A stretch of DNA of 28,483 nt from CAIVAT01 sp037137455 (GCA_037137455.1 JBAXKG010000036.1:1-28483), one strand, 5' to 3'; shown: positions 7,534 through 16,695, counted from the stretch's first letter. Translations and numbers: made by a program. The notes: a model not told the origin generated them from the sequence alone.

Positions 7534-8744
7534 CAGTCTGCCTCCAGATTTATAATAGCGATATATCCATTTTTCAGTTTTGAATCCGGCAAAAGATGAA
7601 GAACTTTTTGTGGTTCGAATTCCTTCACAATTCGAAGCAATTCATCCTCGAACTCCGCGATGTTATTGCTCCACAAACCATTTTCAAAAACCGCTGCATG
7701 CAAATGCATTCCTCCATTTTCAGGAAGGAACCCTTTTAACTTAGGATTTTCCAATCCAGGAGTTTTCATAACAATGCCAAAAGCAACTATGGTTTTATTG
7801 ATCTCCTCAGATTCAAGAGAAAAATTCATCCAATGGGGAAAATTTTGGGCATCAAAAATATTTCCGGCTGAAAGTTGGTTTTCAATAATGGGCGATTTTT
7901 TAAGATGCATGCTATGGATTCCTCCGCTGGTACCAAGTATTACAACGCCAAATGCCCCGGTTTCAGCAATCTTGCCGGCAGCATGGAGAAGAGCCTCAAT
8001 ACTAAGCGGATTTTGACTTACATCAAAACGGAGTATCCTCGCGAACTCTCCATTTATGCCAAAGCCATACAAAAAATTAAGAGAATGCTGCGATTCCTGA
8101 GAAAAATAGGAGTAATCGACAATCGGCCTGTTGACGGCCGGATAGAAGAAAAAATGATGTCCGATCACTACAGCTTCCCCGAATAACGATTTATAATCGG
8201 AGTAATCATCCCCCAGGGCTGCGAGGCCTAACCCAAATGCAATTTCAGCCGGTTTAAATACAACTTGATCTGAAGGTTCAAATGAGGCGTTCAGCAGTTT
8301 ATCATCCGAGCCAAATGAAAAGAATTTTCCTTGATGAACCGATGATTTCCGCCATTCGAAACTTATACCGTCAAGATTCATTTCAATGCTTTCAGAAGTA
8401 TCCCCGTCTGACCTGTTAACTGTCAGCAACGACTTCAACTCATCGATGATTTGAAGGAAATTTCCCATGCCGCTGATGTTAAAAACATCCATGATGGCAG
8501 GAGGCACTGAAACCAGGGTAAGTTTTCCCCCTATCTGGTTCAATGCTTTATGGCTTTGCAGGATAACCCGAAGGCCTGCACTGCTCATATAAGAAACGAA
8601 GGTAAAATCGAGGATCAGATTACGCCGGCCATCTACTGCTGCCTGGTCGATGGTACGTTTCAGGGCGGCAGCTGTCAATCCATCAATGCGCCCCTGAATT
8701 TCCAGAACGTCAAATACATTCCATTTTTTACTGACGATTTCCAT
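7533..8744 (-). CDS. STAS-domain protein with unknown C-terminal domain
   Basis: Residues 1-105 of this 403-residue protein are a STAS (anti-sigma-factor antagonist) domain. LILDFTFVSYMSSAGLRVI aligns with SpoIIAA so that Ser55 occupies the phosphorylated serine position, although the preceding Asp is replaced by Ser54. PPAIMDVFNISGMGNFLQI completes the fold. Residues 120-403 form a second region I do not recognise: ILGTSGGIHSMHLKKSP (about 285-300) and a GGMHLHAAVFENGLW segment stand out, and there is no membrane helix. Expected role: a phospho-switch protein dephosphorylated by the PP2C encoded upstream. It sits between that phosphatase gene (23-base gap) and the permease fusion (1-base overlap), so it may link the switch to transport. 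No RsbW-type kinase gene is adjacent. Confidence 0.82.
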   Translation of the reverse strand: MEIVSKKWNVFDVLEIQGRIDGLTAAALKRTIDQAAVDGRRNLILDFTFVSYMSSAGLRVILQSHKALNQIGGKLTLVSVPPAIMDVFNISGMGNFLQIIDELKSLLTVNRSDGDTSESIEMNLDGISFEWRKSSVHQGKFFSFGSDDKLLNASFEPSDQVVFKPAEIAFGLGLAALGDDYSDYKSLFGEAVVIGHHFFFYPAVNRPIVDYSYFSQESQHSLNFLYGFGINGEFARILRFDVSQNPLSIEALLHAAGKIAETGAFGVVILGTSGGIHSMHLKKSPIIENQLSAGNIFDAQNFPHWMNFSLESEEINKTIVAFGIVMKTPGLENPKLKGFLPENGGMHLHAAVFENGLWSNNIAEFEDELLRIVKEFEPQKVLHLLPDSKLKNGYIAIINLEAD

Positions 8745-8767
8745 GCTTCAAAACAAGAAAACGAGAA

Positions 8768-9952
8768 TCAGGTTCGGCCGTTGAATGAAATTGCCAGGTA
8801 TGTAATATCATCTGATTGCGACATCCCGGATGAAAAAATGGTTACCTCCTCCATCGACTCCCTCACTACTTCCTTGACGGGAATTGAGAGTCGGGATGCC
8901 AGATAACTTTCGAGCCGTTCATCGCCATATGCCTCATCGAGGGTATTGAAGGCCTCTGTTACACCATCGGTGAACAGGAAGAGGCGATCGCCAGGTATAA
9001 GTTTTATTTTTTTTGATTTATAATTAAAATCTTCCATACAACCCAGGATAGGGCCACCGGTCATTTCAACTTTATGAATTCCGGCGCTTGAAAGAATATA
9101 TGGGGGGTTGTGACCACCATTAACATACTCAACCTCTCCATTGGCAGTATTGAGAATTCCATAAAAAACAGTTACAAACATGCAGGAAACGCTTTCATTG
9201 CAAAGCAGATTATTTACATAATTCATGCATTCGTCTGGAGCCATGCCTTTCAATCCGGTAGCCCGAATTAGAGTTCTGCTCACCGCCATGAAAATTGCAG
9301 CCGGTACCCCCTTGCCTGAAACATCGCCAATTACAAAACCAAGCCGGTCATGGTCGATCATGAAAAAATCGTAAAAATCGCCCCCAACTTCCTTTGCGGC
9401 AACCATAGATGCAAATATTTCAAAATCGGTGCGGTTTGGAAAAGGCGGAAAAATCTTTGGAAGAATAGCCTGCTGGATCTCCCGCGCTGTATTTAGATCC
9501 TGCCGGATGGAAATCAACTGGTCATGCTCCTCCTGTGATTGCCTTATCTGTAAAATTTCCTCAAGAGTTTTATTTATAGTGATTTCAAGATCCTCGAAAT
9601 TGACCGGTTTGGTAACAAAATCAAAAGCCCCCCTGTTCATTGCCGTGCGTATATTTTCCATATCACCGTAGGCTGAAACAATCACTGTTTTTAATCCGGG
9701 ATTTTTAAGTTCTTTCAACTTTGAAAGCAAAGTCAATCCATCCATTTCAGGCATGTTTATATCTGAAAGAATAATTCCGATTTCAGGGTATTCAATCAAT
9801 TTGGCCAGCGCCTCAAGGCCATTGAAAGCAAAAAGGAACTGATAGATCCCATCACGAATCTGACGGCGAAATTTCTGGCGGACCAGTGGTTCTAAATCGA
9901 TTTCATCATCAACAACAAGAATTTTGATGTTGGGTTGTTCAATGTTATTCAT
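8768..9952 (-). CDS. response regulator with PP2C/SpoIIE phosphatase output
   Basis: The 394-residue protein starts with a receiver domain (about 10-130): acidic pair Asp15/Asp16, phospho-acceptor Asp64 in ILSDINMPEMDG, Ser93 and Lys115 (VTKP). A helical linker (130-165) leads to an RsbU/SpoIIE-type PP2C domain with metal-binding aspartates in EVGGDFYD (Asp192), GDVSGKG (Asp210), FTDG (Asp329) and SDD (about 381-382). All catalytic features look intact. Phosphorylation of the receiver by a histidine kinase should control removal of phosphate from Ser or Thr of a STAS-domain protein. The kinase gene is 9 bases upstream and a STAS gene follows after 23 bases, which fits a complete relay. It is the only receiver domain in the window. 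Confidence 0.93.
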   Translation of the reverse strand: MNNIEQPNIKILVVDDEIDLEPLVRQKFRRQIRDGIYQFLFAFNGLEALAKLIEYPEIGIILSDINMPEMDGLTLLSKLKELKNPGLKTVIVSAYGDMENIRTAMNRGAFDFVTKPVNFEDLEITINKTLEEILQIRQSQEEHDQLISIRQDLNTAREIQQAILPKIFPPFPNRTDFEIFASMVAAKEVGGDFYDFFMIDHDRLGFVIGDVSGKGVPAAIFMAVSRTLIRATGLKGMAPDECMNYVNNLLCNESVSCMFVTVFYGILNTANGEVEYVNGGHNPPYILSSAGIHKVEMTGGPILGCMEDFNYKSKKIKLIPGDRLFLFTDGVTEAFNTLDEAYGDERLESYLASRLSIPVKEVVRESMEEVTIFSSGMSQSDDITYLAISFNGRT

Positions 9953-9961
9953 ACTTTATTT

Positions 9962-10825
9962 TTATTTTGGTAACCTTATAATAAATTCGGCAAATTCACC
10001 CTCAGTTGTTTCAACTTTGAGTTCGCCTTGATGTTGATTCACGATAATATCATAACTGATCGATAATCCCAGGCCAGTTCCCGATCCTGCGGGTTTCGTT
10101 GTAAAAAAAGGATTGAATATTTTTTCCAGTAACAAAGGTGGAATACCATTGCCGTTGTCCTGAATTCTGATTTCAACCTGCGCGCCCAGGTTTCTTGTAC
10201 TGGTCTTTAAAAGGGGTGAGTAGTTTTCGGGATGTGCTTTCTTTTTCTGATGTGTTGAATAGCAGGCATTGTTGATAAGGTTGAGAAAAACACGGCCGAT
10301 ATCTTGCTGAACCACATTTATCAATCCGATGGAGGGATCATGATCCTGCTCGATTTTAATATTGAAGGTGTTGTCAGAAGCCCGGAGCCCTTGATATCCC
10401 AAACCGACATATTCAGCCAGCATGGTGTTAATGTCAGTTGGAATGCGTTCCCCTGCCTTTCCATGAGCATAAAGCAGCATACCACGGATAATACTTTCGG
10501 CACGTTTGCCATGCTCGCTGATTTTTTGAATATTGCCGCTCATGTCGGCAAGGATCCCATTCAGATATTCAACTTCATTCGGATCAATCGACTTGGCAAA
10601 CTTGCTAATTTCTTCATTTAATTCCTGAATCAAATCCAGGGTTAATTCTGAAAAATTTTTTATAAAATTAAGTGGATTTTTGATTTCATGGGCAATTCCG
10701 GCTGTAAGATGGCCGAGTGTGGCCATTTTCTCACATTCCATCAATTGCTTCCGTGTCTCCTGTAATTGATCAAATAAATTCTCACTTTCAGAAGCACCAT
10801 TTGAATCAGATTTCACTTCTTCCAT
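9962..10825 (-). CDS. soluble sensor histidine kinase
   Basis: The 287-residue protein has no membrane helix or signal peptide. A short coiled-coil start (residues 15-35) leads to the H-box GIAHEIKNPLNF with His46, the conserved segment SEHGKRAESIIRGML (103-117), the N-box LNLINNACYS (181-190), DNGNGIP (223-229), FFTTKP and GTGLGLS (249-255). It should autophosphorylate and pass phosphate to the receiver-PP2C protein encoded 9 bases downstream. Without a recognisable sensory domain it probably reads its signal through partners. Its kinase core is clearly related to that of the propeller kinase at 20523-24251. It is the first gene of the minus-strand operon; the 134-base AT-rich gap upstream is shared with the divergent nSTAND gene. 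Confidence 0.93.
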   Translation of the reverse strand: MEEVKSDSNGASESENLFDQLQETRKQLMECEKMATLGHLTAGIAHEIKNPLNFIKNFSELTLDLIQELNEEISKFAKSIDPNEVEYLNGILADMSGNIQKISEHGKRAESIIRGMLLYAHGKAGERIPTDINTMLAEYVGLGYQGLRASDNTFNIKIEQDHDPSIGLINVVQQDIGRVFLNLINNACYSTHQKKKAHPENYSPLLKTSTRNLGAQVEIRIQDNGNGIPPLLLEKIFNPFFTTKPAGSGTGLGLSISYDIIVNQHQGELKVETTEGEFAEFIIRLPK

Positions 10826-10928
10826 ATCCAGAATATATACTGAGGTAAAATTAGAAGATTTTTCATGTCATAATTTTTTTTATCAAAGTTTTTTATAAAA
10901 ATTTTTCAGATTTTTTCTGTGAATAGTA

Positions 10929-10936
10929 TAAATTTG
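10929..10936 (+). promoter_or_regulatory. -7 element upstream of the nSTAND gene
   Basis: TAAATTTG matches TAnnTTTG exactly, and the ATG follows at 10960, leaving a leader of under 20 bases. The -33 region is a T-run and not a clear TTTG. It would drive the long plus-strand gene run. Confidence 0.45.
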
Positions 10937-10959
10937 TTAATTAATTTTTCCAAATATTC

Positions 10960-13900
10960 ATGGCACCATCCCTCCTACACGACAATCCATTTCCTGGCAT
11001 CCGGAGTTACGAAATTCATGAAGATGAGTTGTTTTTCGGCAGGGAACTTCAAGTCAGGGAACTGATTGAAAAATTATTTCAAACACGATTTCTGGCTATC
11101 GTTGGATCATCCGGATGCGGGAAATCTTCCCTCATCAAGGCCGGCGTTATTCCAACCTTATTAAAAAATAAAACAAAACATTTCTCAACGAACTGGAAGG
11201 TCAATATTTTTCGCCCTTCGGATGATCCTATCGGAAACCTTGCCCTTGCTCTGTCAGAGGGGAATGCTAAAGCCGAGATCTTTGCAAAACAGCTACGTTC
11301 GGGAAAAGAGGGACTGGTAAATATTTTAACCACTCTTGACAATCCTGCTGAACAATCAAGATTAATCATCATTGATCAGTTTGAGGAGTTGTTCCGTTTT
11401 CAAAAAAGCAGGACTGCCTTTCACACCATCATTGAAACTTCTGCCTTTGTCGACCTGATTCTTACTGCCATAAGCCACACCGAGATACCGATTTATATTA
11501 TCCTTTCGATGCGCACCGATTTTTTGGATGAATGCACTGAATTCAGGGGGCTTACGGAGACAATCAACAGGGGATACTATCTTGTTCCACGGATGAACAA
11601 TGAAGAACGCCGACTCGCAATCACCGGCCCGGTGGAAATGAAAAAGTGTAAAATTACCGGTGAATTGGTTGAACAGCTTTTAAAAGATGTCGGCGATGAT
11701 CCTGATCAATTGCCAATCCTGCAACATGCTATGATGCGGACATGGGATTATTGGACTCTGACCCGTATAGGCAACCAACCAATCGGGCTGGAACATTATA
11801 CGGCTATTGGAACAATGAAAGAGGCGCTTTCATTTCACCTCGAAGAAATTTTTGCTGAACTCGGTGAATTTAAAAGTAAATACATCGCTGAAAAATTATT
11901 TAAAGCCCTCACTGAAATTAACAAGGAAAGCAGGGGCACACGCCGTCCAACCCAGCTGAGCGAAATCATTACACTTGCCGAAGCGAGACAGGATGAGATC
12001 ATCCGCGTTATCGACAGTTTCAGAAAACCTGGTTGTGCCTTTCTTATGCCCTCAGCAAATGTGGAGCTAAATGCAGACTCCACCATCGATATATCGCATG
12101 AAAGTATAATGCGGGTCTGGACCAGGTTAAAGAATTGGGTTGAAGAAGAAAGCCAATCGGCCCAACTTTATTTGAGACTCTCTAAATCTGCAGAACTTTA
12201 CCAGGAAGGAAAAACAGGATTGTGGATCAATCCGGAACTCCAGCTTGCATTGCAGTGGAAAGATCAGACAAAGCCAAATGGTACCTGGGCCATGAGATAT
12301 GACCCGGCTTTTGACCGGGCAATTACCTTTTTGCAATTCAGTAAAAAACAAAATGAGCTGGAACTCTCAAAAAAGGAGAACCTTCAAAAAAGAAACCTTA
12401 AACGAGCCAGAACTTCAGCCATCATTTTAGGGATTGCTTCACTTATTTCCATCCTTTTCCTCCTAATTTCACTGAACCTCCGGTTTAAGGCAGAAGCCAG
12501 CCGCAAGGAGGCAATTGAGAAGGAAAAACTTGCAGTATTTGAACGAAAAAGGATGGAGGAACAACGCAAAGAGGCAATTCTTCAGAAGAAAATATCGGAA
12601 CAGCAGCAGCAAATCGCCGAGCAACAGGAGATGATCACAGAACAACAAAGGCAATATGCAGTAAAACAGCAAGTTATTGCACAAGAACAGACAACTGTTG
12701 CTGTTTTTCAGAAAAAAAAGGCAGATGAATCGAAACAAGAAGCCCTTGTTGCCCGAGATGAAGCCCAATCGCAGCGCAAAGAAGCAATTGCTCAAAAACT
12801 GATTGCCGACAAAGAACGTATTAAAGCAGAAGAATCTGAGAAAAACACACAAAGGCTTAGGCTTTTGGCCATTTCCAGAACAATGGCCATCCAGGCAAGC
12901 CAATTGTATAACACAGTGAAGGATGATCTCCCTGGTTTACTTGCAGTTGAATCCTATAAAATCAATAAAGAAAACGGCGGATTGGAAAATGACGCGGTTA
13001 TCTATAGTGCGTTATCTGAAATCTCAAACGATCAAATCATTCTTCGCGGCCATGAAGATGGGGTGAGGTCAATCGTTCTCTCCAAAGATGGTAAAACGCT
13101 TTATTCCTGCGGGGATGATGATAATCTGTTAATGTGGAAACTAAATAACCCACAGCTGCCTCCGGTTCATCTTGACATGCCTAAACAGGGAGCGGCAGCA
13201 TTACGGTGTGTGGGCCTTACATTTGATGAAGGCTGGCTTATAGCGGGCTCTGCTACCGGGAAGTTGATTATCTGGAACCGCAACTCAGTTAAAGATTTAC
13301 CTCGTATTGTTCAGGGGCATACTGCGGTAGTGAATGAACTTGCCACGCATCCTTCCAAAAATATTTTTGCATCTGCAGGATCAGATGGAAAACTTCTGAT
13401 ATGGAAATATGAAAAGGAACAATTCTCAAAAACCCTGCTCGACTCAGTGATTGGCAAAGTAAACTGCGTTTCTTTCAATCACGATGGAACCAGGCTGGCT
13501 TATGGCACAAGCAGTGGAATTGTAAAAACAATCTCCATAAATGGAAAGCCTGCCCTTCCGTTCGTTTTAATGAATTCAGGTAATGCTGTTCTTTCTATTA
13601 CTTTCAGTAAAGATGGAAAGTCGCTGGCTGCAGGTTTATCAAACGGAACCATCAAGGTTTGGGATATCAATGACCAGGCTGCAAGACCTCAGGAAATCCT
13701 TGGACGTCATGCATCAGGGGTGACGGCCCTGACCTTCAGCCAGGATGGCGGTGAACTTGCTTCGTCAAGCTACGACCGTACCATGACACTTGCAGGATTC
13801 CCTTCATTGGAGGCAAAACCCATTTCAATTAAAAATCATGATCTATGGGTATATGACATTCTTTTCACACCCGATGATAAACAATTGATTTCATGCAGCG

Positions 13901-14052
13901 CTGATAAAACAATCAGGATCGTTTCAACTGAGAATGCCAGGATGGCTGAAAAACTAAAGCAGGAGTTAAAGCGGAATATGACCAAGGAGGAATGGCAGAA
14001 AATAGTTGGAGGAGATATTCCTTATAAAAAAACCAGATCTGATCTTCCCTGA
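10960..14052 (+). CDS. membrane-anchored nSTAND NTPase with coiled coil and WD40 propeller
   Basis: The 1030-residue protein opens with NPFPGIRSYEIHEDELFFGRE, typical of novel STAND NTPase 1. Walker A is GSSGCGKSS (49-57) and Walker B is LIIIDQFEELF (135-145). ISHESIMRVW (378-387) lies in the helical arm. One membrane helix spans about 487-506 after a basic stretch (KRNLKRARTS), which favours a cytoplasmic N-terminus. Residues 507-640 are a Gln/Lys/Glu-rich coiled coil. Seven WD40-like repeats occupy about 695-1000, starting at ILRGHEDGVRS. STAND proteins bind a ligand through their repeats and use ATP-dependent assembly to activate an effector; here no caspase, TIR or nuclease domain is fused, so the effector is unknown. 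If the topology is right, the propeller is periplasmic. It is first in a long plus-strand run; the TonB receptor gene follows after 32 bases. Confidence 0.88.
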   Translation: MAPSLLHDNPFPGIRSYEIHEDELFFGRELQVRELIEKLFQTRFLAIVGSSGCGKSSLIKAGVIPTLLKNKTKHFSTNWKVNIFRPSDDPIGNLALALSEGNAKAEIFAKQLRSGKEGLVNILTTLDNPAEQSRLIIIDQFEELFRFQKSRTAFHTIIETSAFVDLILTAISHTEIPIYIILSMRTDFLDECTEFRGLTETINRGYYLVPRMNNEERRLAITGPVEMKKCKITGELVEQLLKDVGDDPDQLPILQHAMMRTWDYWTLTRIGNQPIGLEHYTAIGTMKEALSFHLEEIFAELGEFKSKYIAEKLFKALTEINKESRGTRRPTQLSEIITLAEARQDEIIRVIDSFRKPGCAFLMPSANVELNADSTIDISHESIMRVWTRLKNWVEEESQSAQLYLRLSKSAELYQEGKTGLWINPELQLALQWKDQTKPNGTWAMRYDPAFDRAITFLQFSKKQNELELSKKENLQKRNLKRARTSAIILGIASLISILFLLISLNLRFKAEASRKEAIEKEKLAVFERKRMEEQRKEAILQKKISEQQQQIAEQQEMITEQQRQYAVKQQVIAQEQTTVAVFQKKKADESKQEALVARDEAQSQRKEAIAQKLIADKERIKAEESEKNTQRLRLLAISRTMAIQASQLYNTVKDDLPGLLAVESYKINKENGGLENDAVIYSALSEISNDQIILRGHEDGVRSIVLSKDGKTLYSCGDDDNLLMWKLNNPQLPPVHLDMPKQGAAALRCVGLTFDEGWLIAGSATGKLIIWNRNSVKDLPRIVQGHTAVVNELATHPSKNIFASAGSDGKLLIWKYEKEQFSKTLLDSVIGKVNCVSFNHDGTRLAYGTSSGIVKTISINGKPALPFVLMNSGNAVLSITFSKDGKSLAAGLSNGTIKVWDINDQAARPQEILGRHASGVTALTFSQDGGELASSSYDRTMTLAGFPSLEAKPISIKNHDLWVYDILFTPDDKQLISCSADKTIRIVSTENARMAEKLKQELKRNMTKEEWQKIVGGDIPYKKTRSDLP

Positions 14053-14084
14053 AAGGATAGTGCTTACAAATAAACGAATTGATT

Positions 14085-16682
14085 ATGCATCAGATTTTAA
14101 AACACAGGATAGCATTCCGGGTATTTGTAACCCTTACTTTCGTATTTATCCTTCCTGTTTTATCAAGGGCTCAGGAATGTAGTGATGTCTCCCTTAATGA
14201 AGCACGTAAGTTTTACGAAATTGGTAAGTTTGCGGAGGTAGAACGCTTATTGCACCCTTGTATCCAGCGTGGCTTCAATGAAAAACAAAAGGTCGAAGCA
14301 TACCGTTTGCTGGCAATGACTTATATCGCTATTGATTCCAATGATCAGGCTGCCCAGGAAACTGGATATCTTTTGCAGATAAATCCCACCTATGAGGCAA
14401 ACTTATTCGATCCTCCTGCTTTCATAAGGATGGTGAACAACATGAAACTGACCGGAGGAGCACAGGTAGTCACCTCCGTTTCTAAAAAAGCAGAATCTAT
14501 TTACGAAGCCCCTGCAACAATCGTTGTTATTACCCGGGATGAAATCAGAAAAAGAGGATATAATGACCTGGTTGAATTGCTGAAAGATGTTCCTGGTTTT
14601 GACCTTACAATGTTCTATGGACCTGAATATGCTAATATTTATCAGCGCGGATTCCGTCAGAACAATACTGAAAAAACTCTTTTGCTGTTTGATGGTATTG
14701 AAGAAAATGATCTGTGGACAAACTGGGCTTACATTGACAGGCAGTATCCGTTATCAAATATTGAAAGGGTTGAAATAATATACGGCCCGGCATCCACAAT
14801 GTATGGGCCCAATGCATTTGCAGGTGTCATCAATGTGATCATGCAAAATTCAGTGGATGCCATCAAACCTGGCCGGAATATCGGAATCAGCGCCAATGTA
14901 AATTATGGCACTTACAACACCAAAACTCTTGACATGAGCATTTCGGGTAAACGGCGTAGCATATCATTTTCAGTTACCGGACGTCTTTACTATTCAGATG
15001 AAATGGATATTTCAAGTCAGAAATATTTTGATTATAACCCCGATGTATACAATAGTGTTGATTATAACAAACTATTGGATATTTCTTCCGGCGCCAAACA
15101 ATATTTGATCGCAAACAACCTTCCATTCAACAATCCTTATTACTCACTCTCCCCCGATTCCAATCAACTTTTCCTTACTCCTATGGGGGCAGAAACTGCC
15201 AAAAACCTGGATAAATCTGGCTATGATCAAATTGTAAATGGCAACAAGATCGGTTTTTCCAATAAAACCAATTCATGGTTGCTGAATGGAAAGGTTAAAA
15301 TCGGGAACTTCACTATAGGATTTCAGACATGGAAATACAGCAGAGGCGGACTCACACAATATACTGATACATATGTCGCGGGCTCTGACAACGGACAAAC
15401 CTGGATTCCGCAACTCTCCTTCTTTTACGCCAAATATGAAAACCAACTGAGTGAAAAGCTCTTTCTTTCCAACGTTACAACATATCGGATTCATTCTGTG
15501 ACTGCTGATGCCCGTCTGGTTTATGTATCAAACTATTCAAGGGGAAATAAAAAGTTGCCCGACCTTGTAAAGAATACACCACCGCAATGGATCACACAAT
15601 ACAACTTTCAGCTTTCAAAACAACTCCGCAACGAATTAAAGGTAATTTACACTCCATTTTCGAGGTTTGACCTGGTTTCAGGGCTCGAAATCCGTAACAG
15701 CACTTTGCAAGGCGCTTATTACAGCAGTTTGAACCCTACTCCGCAGGATTCGGCAGTAATCCTGCCATCACCAAAAGGAGGCAATGATTTTAACATTTGG
15801 GATATCGGAGTTTATTCACAAGGCACTTTTCAGGCTTTTCGAAAGTTCAAAATCACCTTCGGCCTCAGATATGATTATAATAAAGTAAGGGACAATGATG
15901 GATTTGGAAGTGAATTAAGCCCCCGTGTCGCACTGGTTTATTCCCCCGGGAAGTTCACCTTAAAGGCGATCTACTCAAGAGGTATAATGAATGTTTCCAA
16001 CTGGACCAAGTATTCGGCAATCGGGAACAGGGTTCCAAATCCTTCCCTGAAGACGGAGAATATCCAGAACATTGAAGTCAGCGCCGGATTCCGTCTCAAC
16101 AAGGCTTTCCAGGCTGATATATCGGTTTATCGCGATTACATCAATAATGTTGTTGGAACCATTAAGGTCGAGGGCGGCGGAGGGAAGGTTCAAAACGCCA
16201 ATATAGGTAAATTTCAGATCACCGGGATTCAGGCAAATGCCATTTACCAGATTGAGGGATTTTCAGCATATTTCAATTATACCTTTTGTGATCCGAAGCA
16301 GACCTATTCTGAAACCGGGGAGGTGGATAACCGTGTTGGTGATATCTCAAGTCACCAGTTCAATATTGGCGCCAACAAATCTTTTTTTGACCAACTGAAT
16401 ATCAACCTGCGACTTAATTTTGTCGGAACCCGTATAACCGGAGAGGGAACCACTGTTCCGTTAAATTTCGATACATTCCCTGCAACAGCCATACTGAACG
16501 GAGCTATAAGCTATGACAACAAAAAGATCGTTCCCGGACTTGCCCTTCAGTTAGTCTGCAATAATATTTTAAATACAACTTATTTCCATCCTGGCACAAA
16601 GGCTGCCGATGGAATATCCAGCCCGACAGAGATCCTTCAGCGTGGAAGGCATTTCCTGATCAGGTTATCTTACGATTTCTAA
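14085..16682 (+). CDS. TonB-dependent receptor with TPR-like N-terminal extension
   Basis: Starting at the ATG at 14085 (a TTG at 14079 is in frame but unnecessary), the 865-residue protein has a signal peptide with probable cleavage near LSRAQ. Residues 31-115 resemble one or two TPR units (LNEARKFYEIGKFAEVERLL, then AYRLLAMTYIAI) ending in PPAFIRMV. The plug domain follows (EAPATIVVITRDEIRKRGY, LVELLKDVPGFDL, IERVEIIYGPASTMYGPNAFAGVINVI), then a long beta-barrel with aromatic alternation and a C-terminal Phe (RLSYDF). It is an outer-membrane active transporter powered by TonB. No SusD partner is adjacent, so a polysaccharide-utilisation system is unlikely; the substrate may be a siderophore, cofactor or peptide. 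The TPR-like extension replaces the usual carboxypeptidase-like domain and could contact a periplasmic partner. Confidence 0.92.
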   Translation: MHQILKHRIAFRVFVTLTFVFILPVLSRAQECSDVSLNEARKFYEIGKFAEVERLLHPCIQRGFNEKQKVEAYRLLAMTYIAIDSNDQAAQETGYLLQINPTYEANLFDPPAFIRMVNNMKLTGGAQVVTSVSKKAESIYEAPATIVVITRDEIRKRGYNDLVELLKDVPGFDLTMFYGPEYANIYQRGFRQNNTEKTLLLFDGIEENDLWTNWAYIDRQYPLSNIERVEIIYGPASTMYGPNAFAGVINVIMQNSVDAIKPGRNIGISANVNYGTYNTKTLDMSISGKRRSISFSVTGRLYYSDEMDISSQKYFDYNPDVYNSVDYNKLLDISSGAKQYLIANNLPFNNPYYSLSPDSNQLFLTPMGAETAKNLDKSGYDQIVNGNKIGFSNKTNSWLLNGKVKIGNFTIGFQTWKYSRGGLTQYTDTYVAGSDNGQTWIPQLSFFYAKYENQLSEKLFLSNVTTYRIHSVTADARLVYVSNYSRGNKKLPDLVKNTPPQWITQYNFQLSKQLRNELKVIYTPFSRFDLVSGLEIRNSTLQGAYYSSLNPTPQDSAVILPSPKGGNDFNIWDIGVYSQGTFQAFRKFKITFGLRYDYNKVRDNDGFGSELSPRVALVYSPGKFTLKAIYSRGIMNVSNWTKYSAIGNRVPNPSLKTENIQNIEVSAGFRLNKAFQADISVYRDYINNVVGTIKVEGGGGKVQNANIGKFQITGIQANAIYQIEGFSAYFNYTFCDPKQTYSETGEVDNRVGDISSHQFNIGANKSFFDQLNINLRLNFVGTRITGEGTTVPLNFDTFPATAILNGAISYDNKKIVPGLALQLVCNNILNTTYFHPGTKAADGISSPTEILQRGRHFLIRLSYDF

Positions 16683-16695
16683 ATTAATATGGTGC

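Noticed and set aside
12598..12680. Tandem repeat or CRISPR-like array in CAG/CAA-rich DNA
   Set aside because: The repetition is imperfect and in frame, explained by a Gln-rich coiled coil; there are no regular spacers.
12469..12903. Minus-strand open frame rich in Leu, Phe and Cys
   Set aside because: It is the antisense of the Gln/Lys/Glu-rich coiled coil of the nSTAND protein; such low-complexity shadows are expected.
10960..14052. Anti-phage defence role for the STAND protein
   Set aside because: No nuclease, protease, TIR or other toxic effector domain is fused or adjacent, and neighbours are envelope and signalling genes. It cannot be excluded but is not supported.
14085..16682. SusC of a polysaccharide-utilisation locus
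   Set aside because: No SusD gene, glycoside hydrolase or carboxypeptidase-like N-terminal domain is present.
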